A stretch of 5,880 nt of DNA from Faecousia sp. (GCA_029258495.1 JARHYV010000054.1:1-5880), one strand, 5' to 3'; counted from the first letter of the stretch, positions 1-5,813 are shown. Notes: generated by a model from the sequence alone, not told the origin. Translations and numbers: made by a program.

Positions 1-20
1 GGATCAGGCGGTTTTGTTAT

Positions 21-1262
21 TCAGGAATTTTGATTTTGATGCAGTTTCTTTTGCAGCCAGTCCTTACCGGTGACATAACGCTCCACGATAAAGCTTGCCA
101 CATAGTCGCCTGCCGCATTGACCATGGTGGCAGGGGGATCTACCAGATTGCCCAGAGCCATGGCAAAGGGGAATGCAACCGCCAGCTGATCCGGGAAGAA
201 GATGGTGCACAGCGCCAGCTCTCCCGTTCCGCCGCCGCCGGGAATACCGGACATCGCTACGGAAGAAAGGACGGCAACGATGATGGCAAGGATCGCACGG
301 CCGGTGTTGAAATCCTGACCGAAAATGCCAAACAGGAATGCGACCTTCACAATGGCGGACATGGCACTGCCATCCATGTGCATCGTAGCACCCAGAGGCA
401 GGACGATGTTCGTAACATCAGAGGAGATGCCGGTTTCCTCAGCAGCCTCCATATTGGTGGGAATGGATGCCACACTGGAGCAGGTGCCGAAGGACACCGC
501 TGCCGGCTTGAACAGGTGCTGGAACATCACCTTGACCGCACCCTTGCCGCCGCCGAACCGAGCATACAGGGGGAAGAACACCAGCATGTATACGATGCTC
601 ACCGCATAATACATAAGCAGCGTCCGACCGTAATCACCGATCAGATCCGCGCCCTGTGTTGCCACCAGATTTGCAAAGAACCCAAAGAATCCGATGGGGG
701 CATAATAAGTAATGATCTTGACCGTCTTCATGATACATTCGGTCAGATCCTTCAGCATTTTTGCGGTCATGGTTTCGGGGCCGCCATTCATCTGCACGCC
801 AAAACCAAACAGAACTGCTGCCACGATCAGCGGCAGGATAGCCTCACGGCTCCACAGGTTGATGAAATCAGGTTTGGTAAAGAAATTGATCAGCAGATCG
901 GATGCACCCAGTGTCTTGCTGACCTGTCCCTCCACGATTTCGTAGGTTCCGTTGACCACAGGGAAGATCGATACCACCGTATACATCACAATGGCTGCAA
1001 GGCAAGCCGTCACACAGAAGGTGGCAATGGTAACACCCATGACCTTGCCCGCCCGTTTCATGCTCTGCATATTAGCGATCGCCGAGGCAATGGAACAGAA
1101 GACCATGGGAACCACGATGCAGAACATCAGATTGATGAACACCGTGCCCAAGGGTGCAAGCTTGGATGCGCCGTCCCACACGATGCCTACAACGCATCCT
1201 GCAACGATGCCGGTAAGCATGAAGATCAGAAATCCATAATTTTTCAGAAAACTTTTTTTCAT
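21..1262 (-). CDS. Dicarboxylate/amino acid:cation symporter (DAACS/SLC1-like)
   Basis: This is a 413-residue inner-membrane secondary transporter of the glutamate-transporter fold, expected to import an amino acid or dicarboxylate with Na+ or H+. Hydrophobic segments run through the protein, starting near residues 11-30 and 40-63. The family core is clear: the serine-rich hairpin-1 tip (SFGTCSSVASIP, about 257-268), the TM7 motif HMDGSA (295-300, usually NMDGT), the hairpin-2 tip SGIPGGGG (338-345), and the TM8 motif from D375 to D386 with T379 and N382. The arginine that binds the side-chain carboxylate in glutamate/aspartate carriers is replaced by A378, so the substrate is probably not glutamate or aspartate (inference). 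The start is chosen because AAAGGAG lies 8 nt upstream (1271-1277) and the hydrophobic N-terminus begins there; the frame stays open further upstream, but that extension would cover the divergent promoter. It is divergent from an AraC-type gene that may control it. Length is normal for the family. Confidence 0.93.
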   Translation of the reverse strand: MKKSFLKNYGFLIFMLTGIVAGCVVGIVWDGASKLAPLGTVFINLMFCIVVPMVFCSIASAIANMQSMKRAGKVMGVTIATFCVTACLAAIVMYTVVSIFPVVNGTYEIVEGQVSKTLGASDLLINFFTKPDFINLWSREAILPLIVAAVLFGFGVQMNGGPETMTAKMLKDLTECIMKTVKIITYYAPIGFFGFFANLVATQGADLIGDYGRTLLMYYAVSIVYMLVFFPLYARFGGGKGAVKVMFQHLFKPAAVSFGTCSSVASIPTNMEAAEETGISSDVTNIVLPLGATMHMDGSAMSAIVKVAFLFGIFGQDFNTGRAILAIIVAVLSSVAMSGIPGGGGTGELALCTIFFPDQLAVAFPFAMALGNLVDPPATMVNAAGDYVASFIVERYVTGKDWLQKKLHQNQNS

Positions 1263-1387
1263 AGATACAGCTCCTTTACGGATGAAAAAATCGCACATTA
1301 TCATTTCTATTTTACAGTGCACCACTTGCAAATAAAACGCATTGCATGCTATAATCATTGCAAAAGATGCTCTTTTGGAGGGATCAC
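1263..1387. promoter_or_regulatory. Divergent control region between symporter and AraC regulator
   Basis: This 125-bp region carries the start signals of both divergent genes. The plus side has a clear promoter, listed separately. The minus side, toward the symporter, has only weak candidates, such as GATAAT or TAAAAT without a good -35 box. This would fit a promoter that needs an activator such as the neighbouring AraC protein (inference). TTGCA occurs three times on the plus strand at 1326, 1342 and 1358, exactly 16 bp apart. Confidence 0.6.
1326..1355 (+). promoter_or_regulatory. Sigma-A-type promoter of the AraC-family gene
   Basis: A TTGCAA -35 box (1326-1331) and a perfect TATAAT -10 box (1350-1355) are separated by 18 bp. 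The predicted start of transcription is near 1362, giving a leader of about 25 nt before the ATG at 1388. Confidence 0.7.
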
Positions 1388-2251
1388 ATGGAAAATCACT
1401 ACGAAAAGCGCGGATATCTGCTGGAGGATTTCCGTCTGTTCCACCTTCAGGATGCCCAAGGCACAAAAATCGACTTCCACTATCACGAATTCTGCAAGCT
1501 CCTGCTGCTGCGCTCCGGCTCCGGCAGTTACAGCGTAGAAGGGCAGCGCTACACCCTGATCCCGGGTGATATCGTCCTCATCGGCAGCCGCTGCGTGCAC
1601 CGACCGGAGTTTGAGGCCGGTGTCCCCTATGAGCGCAGCATCATCTACATCTCCCCTGCCTTCCTGCGCCGGCAGTCCACCGAGGATTGCGCTCTGGAGG
1701 ACTGCTTTTCCGGACTGCACGGTCATGTGCTGCGTCCGTCGCAGCCCCTTCAGCGCAGGCTGTTTGCCATTGCCGATGAATTGGAGCAGGAGCTTTCCGG
1801 CAAAGCCTACGGACGCGTGATCCTCAGCAGCGGGATGCTCCTGCGACTTCTGGTAGAGATCGGCAGAGCGATGCAGAACGGCGACGATCTGCTGCTGCAG
1901 CCCATGCAGCCCCACAACAATCGGGTGCTGGACATTCTGCGCTATCTGGATACCCATCTCACCGAGGATATCACCATCGACGATCTGGCAGAAAAATTCT
2001 ACCTGAGCAAATATCACATGATGCGGCTGTTCCGCCGGGAGACCGGAGAAACCATCCACAATTACCTTTCTCTTCGCCGGCTGCTGTATGCCCGCGACCT
2101 GATCGAGCAGGGCATGACCGCCACGGAGGCCTGTTTCCGCTGCGGCTGGCAGAGTTATTCCTCCTTCACCCGGGCTTATGCCAAGCGGTTCGGCACAACA
2201 CCCACCGGCAGGACGGACTGCACAGGGCTCGCAGAGGAAACCTTTGAATAG
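1388..2251 (+). CDS. AraC-family transcriptional regulator with N-terminal cupin
   Basis: This is a 287-residue cytoplasmic DNA-binding regulator with the usual two-part AraC layout. Residues about 28-75 form a cupin-like ligand-sensing domain (HYHEF at 31-35, then a glycine-rich turn and LIPGDIVLI at 57-65). Residues about 177-275 form the double helix-turn-helix domain: the first HTH lies around 196-216 (ITIDDLAEKF, then LSKYHMMRLFR), and the second around 244-270 (ATEACFRCGW, then YSSFTRAYAKRFG-TTP), matching the family signature. The ATG at 1388 is preferred over an in-frame TTG at 1358 because GGAGGG (1377-1382) sits 5 nt before it and because the TTG would overlap the predicted transcription start. 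It is divergent from the symporter, so control of that gene and of itself is likely (inference). The ligand cannot be read from the sequence. I see no clear terminator after it. Confidence 0.92.
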   Translation: MENHYEKRGYLLEDFRLFHLQDAQGTKIDFHYHEFCKLLLLRSGSGSYSVEGQRYTLIPGDIVLIGSRCVHRPEFEAGVPYERSIIYISPAFLRRQSTEDCALEDCFSGLHGHVLRPSQPLQRRLFAIADELEQELSGKAYGRVILSSGMLLRLLVEIGRAMQNGDDLLLQPMQPHNNRVLDILRYLDTHLTEDITIDDLAEKFYLSKYHMMRLFRRETGETIHNYLSLRRLLYARDLIEQGMTATEACFRCGWQSYSSFTRAYAKRFGTTPTGRTDCTGLAEETFE

Positions 2252-2282
2252 CCGGATCGATTTTTTCGTCTTCGTATTTTTG

Positions 2283-2311
2283 TTGACGAAGTTTCAAAAA
2301 TTGGGTATCAT
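2283..2311 (+). promoter_or_regulatory. Promoter of the rubrerythrin gene
   Basis: TTGACG (2283-2288) and TATCAT (2306-2311) are separated by an ideal 17 bp, placing the transcription start near 2318 and leaving a leader of about 38 nt. The -35 region overlaps a short inverted repeat (CTTCGT 2270-2275 / ACGAAG 2286-2291), and the -10 region abuts a longer one that is listed separately. Confidence 0.8.
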
Positions 2312-2336
2312 ACTTACAGGCAAATAACCCAATTTT
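2297..2336. promoter_or_regulatory. Candidate operator: 10-bp inverted repeat around the rbr -10
   Basis: AAAATTGGGT (2297-2306) and ACCCAATTTT (2327-2336) are perfect inverted copies with a 20-bp gap. The left arm ends at the first base of the -10 box and the right arm ends just before the ribosome binding site. The predicted transcript starts between the arms, so the pair cannot form an RNA hairpin from this promoter and is better read as a protein-binding site on DNA. It does not resemble a PerR box. The binding protein is unknown. Confidence 0.5.
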
Positions 2337-2355
2337 GATTTACGGAGGTTTCATT

Positions 2356-2895
2356 ATGAGCAACAAATATGCCGGCACAAAGACCGAGAAAAACCTGATG
2401 GCAGCTTTTTCCGGTGAGTCCGAGGCTCGCAACAAGTACACCTATTTCGCATCCGTCGCCAAGAAAGAGGGCTACGAGCAGATCGCTGCTCTGTTTCTGA
2501 AAACCGCTGACAACGAAAAAGAGCACGCAAAGCTCTGGTTCAAGGAGCTGTCCGGTCTTGGCACCACCGCCGAAAACCTTGTCCACGCCGCCGATGGTGA
2601 AAATTACGAGTGGACAGACATGTACGATGGCTTTGCAAAGACCGCTGAGGAAGAGGGTTTCCCCGAGCTTGCCGCCAGATTCCGTCTGGTCGCCGCCGTG
2701 GAAAAGCATCACGAGGAGCGCTACCGTGCGCTGCTGCGCAATGTAGAAACCGCCAAGGTCTTTGAAAAGAGCGAGGTGAAGGTATGGGAGTGCCGCAACT
2801 GCGGTCACATCATGGTGGGCACCAAGGCTCCCGAGATCTGCCCCGTATGTAACCATCCTCAGGCCTTCTTTGAAGTCCACGCTGAAAACTACTGA
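2356..2895 (+). CDS. rbr: Rubrerythrin (non-heme diiron peroxidase)
   Basis: This is a 179-residue cytoplasmic protein that, in anaerobes, reduces hydrogen peroxide to water using electrons from a rubredoxin-type centre. Residues about 10-130 form the ferritin-like four-helix domain. Probable iron ligands by family pattern are E21 in SGESEAR, E54xxH57, E82xxE85 in GENYEW, and E116xxH119. Residues about 143-179 form a C-terminal rubredoxin-like domain with one iron held by C146xxC149 and C162xxC165, ending in the typical HPQAFFEV. All metal-binding positions are present and the length is normal for this two-domain class. The ATG is chosen because GGAGG (2344-2348) lies 7 nt upstream. It has its own promoter and terminator and so is probably a single-gene unit. 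Induction by oxygen or peroxide is likely from the family, and the inverted repeat on its promoter is a candidate control site. Confidence 0.96.
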   Translation: MSNKYAGTKTEKNLMAAFSGESEARNKYTYFASVAKKEGYEQIAALFLKTADNEKEHAKLWFKELSGLGTTAENLVHAADGENYEWTDMYDGFAKTAEEEGFPELAARFRLVAAVEKHHEERYRALLRNVETAKVFEKSEVKVWECRNCGHIMVGTKAPEICPVCNHPQAFFEVHAENY

Positions 2896-2905
2896 TCCCA
2901 TATGC

Positions 2906-2945
2906 AAAAGCAGGCATCCACCGGATAGTGGATGCCTGCTTTTTA
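2906..2945 (+). terminator. Intrinsic terminator after rubrerythrin, probably bidirectional
   Basis: GCAGGCATCCAC (2910-2921) and GTGGATGCCTGC (2928-2939) form a perfect 12-bp stem with a 6-nt loop, followed by five T and preceded by four A. The A-tract becomes a T-tract on the other strand, so the same hairpin can also stop transcription of the convergent htrA gene, which ends 41 bp away. Confidence 0.93.
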
Positions 2946-2985
2946 TATTTGTAAACGCATCGACCGCTCCATTTGCAGCATTCTC

Positions 2986-4611
2986 TCAGGGTCGGCCGCC
3001 AAAGAAGAAGTCAAAGGGGTTCATGCCAGAAGGATCCTGTGCCTGAGGCGGAACCTGCTGATTGGGCTGATTGGGCTGCGTTGCCTCGGTGGGTGTCGTT
3101 TCCACGGTCTGAGGTTTCTCATCAAAGGTAATGGTCAGATCAAGCTCCTTACCTGCACGGAAGACCTTGATGGTGGTGGTATCACCTGCGCTGAACTTGC
3201 GCAGGGCGCTGGTCAGGGATGCATTGCCATCCACCTGATGGTCGCCCACTGCGATGATGATATCCTTGGTCTGAAGACCTGCCTTCTCTGCACAGCCGCC
3301 GTCTACCACGCTCTGGACATACGAGCCGGTAGGCAGAGAGTACATGCTTGCGGTTCTGGGATCCATATCCATAACGGTGACGCCCAGATATGCCTGATTT
3401 TTCAGATAGCCAAAATCCTTCAGATCCGTGATCATCCCCATCACATCATCGATGGGAATGGCAAATCCAATGCCCTCAATGGATGCGCCGGAGGAAGTCG
3501 CGCCGGAGAATTTTGCGGTGGTGATGCCAACAACTTCACCCTTCATATTAAACAGCGGGCCGCCGGAATTGCCGGGGTTGATGGCTGCATCGGTCTGCAT
3601 CATGTTGATCAGGCTGCCATCGGTGTTGATGGTGCGATCCTTTGCACTGATGTAGCCCACGGTCAGAGAAGAGGTAAGCTCACCCAGCGGATTGCCGATG
3701 GCTACCACCTGATCGCCCACGATCAGGTCATCCGAGCTGCCGATCGTCACCGGGGTCAGCCCGTGAGCATCGACCTTCAGCAAGGACACATCGTTCATGG
3801 CGTCATAGCCCACCAGCTCTGCAACATATTCATCACCCAGATAGGTCATGACCTTCAGCTGATTTGCACCCTCGACAACATGATAATTGGAGATGATATA
3901 TCCGTCCTCAGTCAGGATAAAGCCGCTGCCGGAGGATGCCGTTTCCGTCACCTGTCCCCATACATTGGTGGTGGACTGGTTAGAGATCGCCACCACGCTG
4001 TTGACATTCTTGGCATATACCTGACTGGGCGTCAAGGAACCATCAGATGCTACCGGAGAGCCGGACACGCTGCTGCTGCCGGTGACGCCGCCCACACGCT
4101 TGAGCTCCTGCTCCAGCTGAGAGATCTTTCCGGTGAGATCATTGTAAAGACTCTGCTGCTGGCTCTTCCAGTGGCTGTTCACCGCGAATGCCGTGATGCC
4201 GCAGCTGCCTACCATGACGGCTGCTGCCACGACCCCGGCGATCAGATGCTTTTTCTTGGAGCTCATCCGCTTGCGGGGCTTTTTGGGCTTTTCCTGATAG
4301 GGGTTGGCGGTATTCTGCTGATAACCTGCACCGCCGGCTGTCCCCTGATCCGGTGCACCGGTACCGTTGGGCTGATTGGTATAGCCGTTTGAATTGTATG
4401 CATAATAAGGAGAGTTGGCATAGGGCGATTCCTTCTGCCCGACGCCTGCCTTGTGATATGCGCCTGTATATTCTGCCGACTGGTAGGTGCCGGCTGAGGG
4501 CTGCTGCACTTCGGGCTGCTGCGGAGCGGTGTAGTTTTGTTCCGTATGCTCTGCAGGCTCGGTGTTCACATCCATCATCGGCTGAGTGTCTTTGTTTTCA
4601 TTGGGATCCAT
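2986..4611 (-). CDS. htrA: Membrane-anchored HtrA/DegP-type serine protease with PDZ domain
   Basis: This is a 541-residue S1C-family protease expected to degrade misfolded proteins on the outer face of the cell membrane. Residues 1-105 are a low-complexity Q/N/P/Y/G-rich cytoplasmic head; 109-122 are strongly basic; about 123-144 form one membrane segment; about 148-172 look like a short coiled coil. The trypsin-like domain spans about 195-395, with catalytic H244 (SNYHVV), D274 (NDVSLLKV) and S349 (GNSGGPL), all intact. One PDZ domain follows (about 405-495, with the carboxylate-binding loop YLGV at 408-411). The end is a P/Q/T-rich linker and an aromatic tail (NPFDFFFGGRP). AAGGAGG (4620-4626) lies 8 nt before the ATG and supports the start. 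The gene has its own promoter at 4738-4766 and a leader of about 120 nt. It converges on rubrerythrin. In Bacillus, htrA genes answer to the CssRS secretion-stress system; whether that applies here is unknown. Confidence 0.95.
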   Translation of the reverse strand: MDPNENKDTQPMMDVNTEPAEHTEQNYTAPQQPEVQQPSAGTYQSAEYTGAYHKAGVGQKESPYANSPYYAYNSNGYTNQPNGTGAPDQGTAGGAGYQQNTANPYQEKPKKPRKRMSSKKKHLIAGVVAAAVMVGSCGITAFAVNSHWKSQQQSLYNDLTGKISQLEQELKRVGGVTGSSSVSGSPVASDGSLTPSQVYAKNVNSVVAISNQSTTNVWGQVTETASSGSGFILTEDGYIISNYHVVEGANQLKVMTYLGDEYVAELVGYDAMNDVSLLKVDAHGLTPVTIGSSDDLIVGDQVVAIGNPLGELTSSLTVGYISAKDRTINTDGSLINMMQTDAAINPGNSGGPLFNMKGEVVGITTAKFSGATSSGASIEGIGFAIPIDDVMGMITDLKDFGYLKNQAYLGVTVMDMDPRTASMYSLPTGSYVQSVVDGGCAEKAGLQTKDIIIAVGDHQVDGNASLTSALRKFSAGDTTTIKVFRAGKELDLTITFDEKPQTVETTPTEATQPNQPNQQVPPQAQDPSGMNPFDFFFGGRP

Positions 4612-4644
4612 GGGTCATTCCTCCTTGGAATTTCTTTTCCACCA

Positions 4645-4663
4645 TCATATGCAGAACATATGA
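4645..4663 (-). promoter_or_regulatory. Inverted repeat / small hairpin in the htrA leader
   Basis: TCATATG and CATATGA form 7-bp arms around a 5-nt loop, ending about 19 nt upstream of the htrA ribosome binding site. The feature lies within the predicted 5' leader, so it could form an RNA hairpin or be a DNA site. Confidence 0.4.
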
Positions 4664-4673
4664 AGAAACTATG

Positions 4674-4707
4674 TCGTTTAACCAAACGAAGTATAAACTT
4701 TCGTTTA
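4674..4707 (-). repeat. Repeated TCGTTTA motifs in the htrA leader
   Basis: On the plus strand TCGTTTA occurs at 4674-4680 and 4701-4707, 27 bp apart, with the inverted copy AAACGAA at 4684-4690 between them. The middle copy can pair with either flank, so two mutually exclusive hairpins are possible in the RNA. Alternatively these are operator half-sites. Confidence 0.45.
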
Positions 4708-4737
4708 GAAAACTATGAAACATGATACAACACATTC

Positions 4738-4766
4738 ATCATACTCTTGCCCAGACACATCGTCAA
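4738..4766 (-). promoter_or_regulatory. Promoter of htrA
   Basis: Reading the minus strand, TTGACG (complement of 4761-4766) and TATGAT (complement of 4738-4743) are separated by exactly 17 bp. The predicted transcript starts near 4731. The rest of the 196-bp gap between htrA and the DUF1540 gene holds the leader repeats and the hairpin after the DUF1540 gene. Confidence 0.75.
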
Positions 4767-4775
4767 GTATCAGAT

Positions 4776-4813
4776 AAGTAAGCCGCAGCTTTTGCTGCGG
4801 CAGGTGCTTACTT
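4776..4813 (-). terminator. Hairpin at the 3' end of the DUF1540 gene
   Basis: GCCGCAGC (4782-4789) and GCTGCGGC (4794-4801) form an 8-bp stem with a TTTT loop. An outer AAGTAA/TTACTT stem (4776-4781 / 4808-4813) is separated by a bulge and takes in the DUF1540 stop codon. In the minus direction only a loose T-rich run follows, so termination may be weak. In the plus direction five T follow, but no plus-strand gene is upstream. Confidence 0.55.
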
Positions 4814-4966
4814 TTTCCGGAAACTCATGCAGTCGGTGCACTGATCCTGAGTGGGATTGCATTCGTGGGTGCCCACCATGATCCGGTCGAGAGAACAGTA
4901 ATTTCCACATTCAGCGTGGTTTGCGCACTGCTTTACGGTACATTCGATGCACTTGTTGACATTCAT
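4808..4966 (-). CDS. Small cysteine-rich DUF1540 protein
   Basis: This is a 52-residue protein starting MNVNKCIECTVKQC, with eight cysteines (C6, C9, C14, C20, C24, C36, C43, C46), the IMVGTHE segment at 29-35, and an ending in CTDCMSFRKK. The pattern (CxxC near the start, a central VG, and a final C-x2-C-x-SF) fits the DUF1540 family of small clostridial proteins. Their role is unknown; the cysteine count suggests zinc or other metal binding (inference). There is no signal peptide or membrane segment. AAGGAGG (complement of 4976-4982) lies 9 nt before the ATG, a strong sign that it is translated. It is divergent from rpe and followed by a hairpin and then the htrA promoter, so it is probably monocistronic. 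I found no convincing -10/-35 pair for it; CATACT on the minus strand near 4999-5004 is a weak candidate. Confidence 0.85.
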   Translation of the reverse strand: MNVNKCIECTVKQCANHAECGNYCSLDRIMVGTHECNPTQDQCTDCMSFRKK

Positions 4967-5030
4967 AATAAAAATCCTCCTTAAATTTGGGTTCGATGGC
5001 TAGTATGCACCCTTTGCTCCATTTCATTCG

Positions 5031-5059
5031 TTGCAAAGAGGAATTTCATATGATATCAT
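5031..5059 (+). promoter_or_regulatory. Promoter of rpe
   Basis: TTGCAA (5031-5036) and TATCAT (5054-5059) are separated by 17 bp, giving a predicted start near 5066 and a leader of about 29 nt. The 128-bp gap between the divergent DUF1540 and rpe genes holds this promoter and both ribosome binding sites. Confidence 0.72.
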
Positions 5060-5094
5060 AAAAGAAACTTTACTTTTGCGGAGGGTTTCTCAAA

Positions 5095-5745
5095 ATGGCA
5101 ATTATCTCACCTTCAATCTTGTCCGCAGATTTTGTCAATCTGGAGCGGGACATCCATATGTGCAAAGCTGCCGGTGCGCCATGGATCCATGTGGATGTCA
5201 TGGACGGCATCTTTGTCCCCAATATCACCATCGGGATCCCCGTGGTGGCAGCCCTGCGCAAGATCACCGATCTTGTTTTAGATGTGCATCTGATGATCGA
5301 CCGACCCATCCGCTATGTGGAGCAGTTCTGCGCAGCGGGTGCCGACTATCTCACCGTCCATCTGGAGTCGGACACCCCCGAAAACATTGCAAAAACCCTG
5401 ACTGCCATCCGCGCCCACGGTGTAAAGGCAGGCCTGTCCATCAAGCCCGGCACTCCTGCCCGGCAGGTAGAGCCGTATCTTTCGCTGTGCGATCTGGTGC
5501 TGGTCATGACCGTCGAGCCCGGGTTCGGCGGACAGCGTTTCATGGCGGACATGATGCCCAAGCTCGTCTGGCTGAAGGAGGCCTGCTCCCTTGCAAACCC
5601 TGCATGCCTTTTGCAGGTGGACGGCGGCGTGGATCTGGATACAGCCCCCCTGTGCAAGGCTGCCGGTGCCGATGTACTGGTTTCCGGCTCCGCTTTCTTC
5701 AAAGCCGAGGACAAGCAGAGCTTTGTATCCCGGCTGCAGAAATGA
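5095..5745 (+). CDS. rpe: Ribulose-phosphate 3-epimerase
   Basis: This 216-residue cytoplasmic TIM-barrel enzyme interconverts D-ribulose 5-phosphate and D-xylulose 5-phosphate in the non-oxidative pentose phosphate pathway. Diagnostic motifs are in order: SPSILSADF (5-13, with S8); HVDVMDG (32-38), giving metal ligand H32 and ligand/catalytic acid-base D34; DVHLM (63-67), giving H65; MTVEPGFGGQ (138-147), the phosphate-side loop; VDGG (175-178), giving the second catalytic aspartate D176; and GSAFF (198-202). All metal and catalytic positions are intact and the length is typical. GGAGGG (5080-5085) lies 9 nt before the ATG. Its own promoter and a new promoter directly downstream suggest it is transcribed alone. 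I see no clear intrinsic terminator after it. Allulose-6-phosphate epimerase is a close relative, but the HVDVMDGIFVPN signature and overall match favour Rpe. Confidence 0.96.
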   Translation: MAIISPSILSADFVNLERDIHMCKAAGAPWIHVDVMDGIFVPNITIGIPVVAALRKITDLVLDVHLMIDRPIRYVEQFCAAGADYLTVHLESDTPENIAKTLTAIRAHGVKAGLSIKPGTPARQVEPYLSLCDLVLVMTVEPGFGGQRFMADMMPKLVWLKEACSLANPACLLQVDGGVDLDTAPLCKAAGADVLVSGSAFFKAEDKQSFVSRLQK

Positions 5746-5774
5746 GCCTGCAGCACAAACCGATATTTTCTGAC

Positions 5775-5793
5775 GGAATTGATTGACAATTCC
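5775..5793. promoter_or_regulatory. Candidate operator: palindrome over the -35 box
   Basis: GGAATTG (5775-5781) and CAATTCC (5787-5793) are perfect 7-bp inverted arms around ATTGA. The element completely covers the TTGACA -35 box at 5783-5788, a position where a bound dimer would block RNA polymerase. Confidence 0.5.
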
Positions 5794-5812
5794 AGTGACA
5801 TTATTGTATAAT
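5783..5812 (+). promoter_or_regulatory. Consensus sigma-A promoter for a gene beyond the window
   Basis: Perfect TTGACA (5783-5788) and perfect TATAAT (5807-5812) are separated by 18 bp. This is the strongest promoter in the window. The predicted start is near 5819, and the transcript runs off the right edge; no coding start is visible before 5880. Confidence 0.85.
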
Positions 5813-5813
5813 A

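Noticed and set aside
1263..1466. A longer N-terminus for the symporter
   Set aside because: The extra 68 residues would cover the divergent promoter and the start of the AraC gene, and a good ribosome binding site precedes the internal ATG at 1262.
30..1538. A 502-codon plus-strand open frame opposite the symporter
   Set aside because: Its translation is rich in His, Arg, Cys and Gln with no domain pattern, and it lies antisense to a clear transporter gene; it is an artefact of codon bias.
1355..2059. A minus-strand open frame opposite the AraC-family gene
   Set aside because: It is antisense to a well-supported regulator and has no domain or family signature; it would also run into the divergent promoter region.
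2252..2282. A terminator after the AraC gene (T-rich run at 2261-2266)
   Set aside because: The T run has no stable stem before it; only a weak 6-bp inverted repeat lies downstream and it overlaps the rubrerythrin -35 box.
2314..2907. A minus-strand open frame opposite rubrerythrin
   Set aside because: It is antisense to an intact rubrerythrin with all metal ligands and would start within the terminator region.
2932..4392. A 486-codon plus-strand open frame opposite htrA
   Set aside because: It begins inside the rubrerythrin terminator, has no ribosome binding site or domain, and mirrors a protease with an intact catalytic triad.
4983..5030. A minus-strand promoter for the DUF1540 gene
   Set aside because: Only weak -10-like hexamers without a proper -35 box are visible, so it is not listed as a separate feature.
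5031..5786. A 251-codon plus-strand frame overlapping rpe
   Set aside because: It is out of frame with the clear epimerase, is rich in Cys, Arg and His, and begins inside the rpe -35 box.
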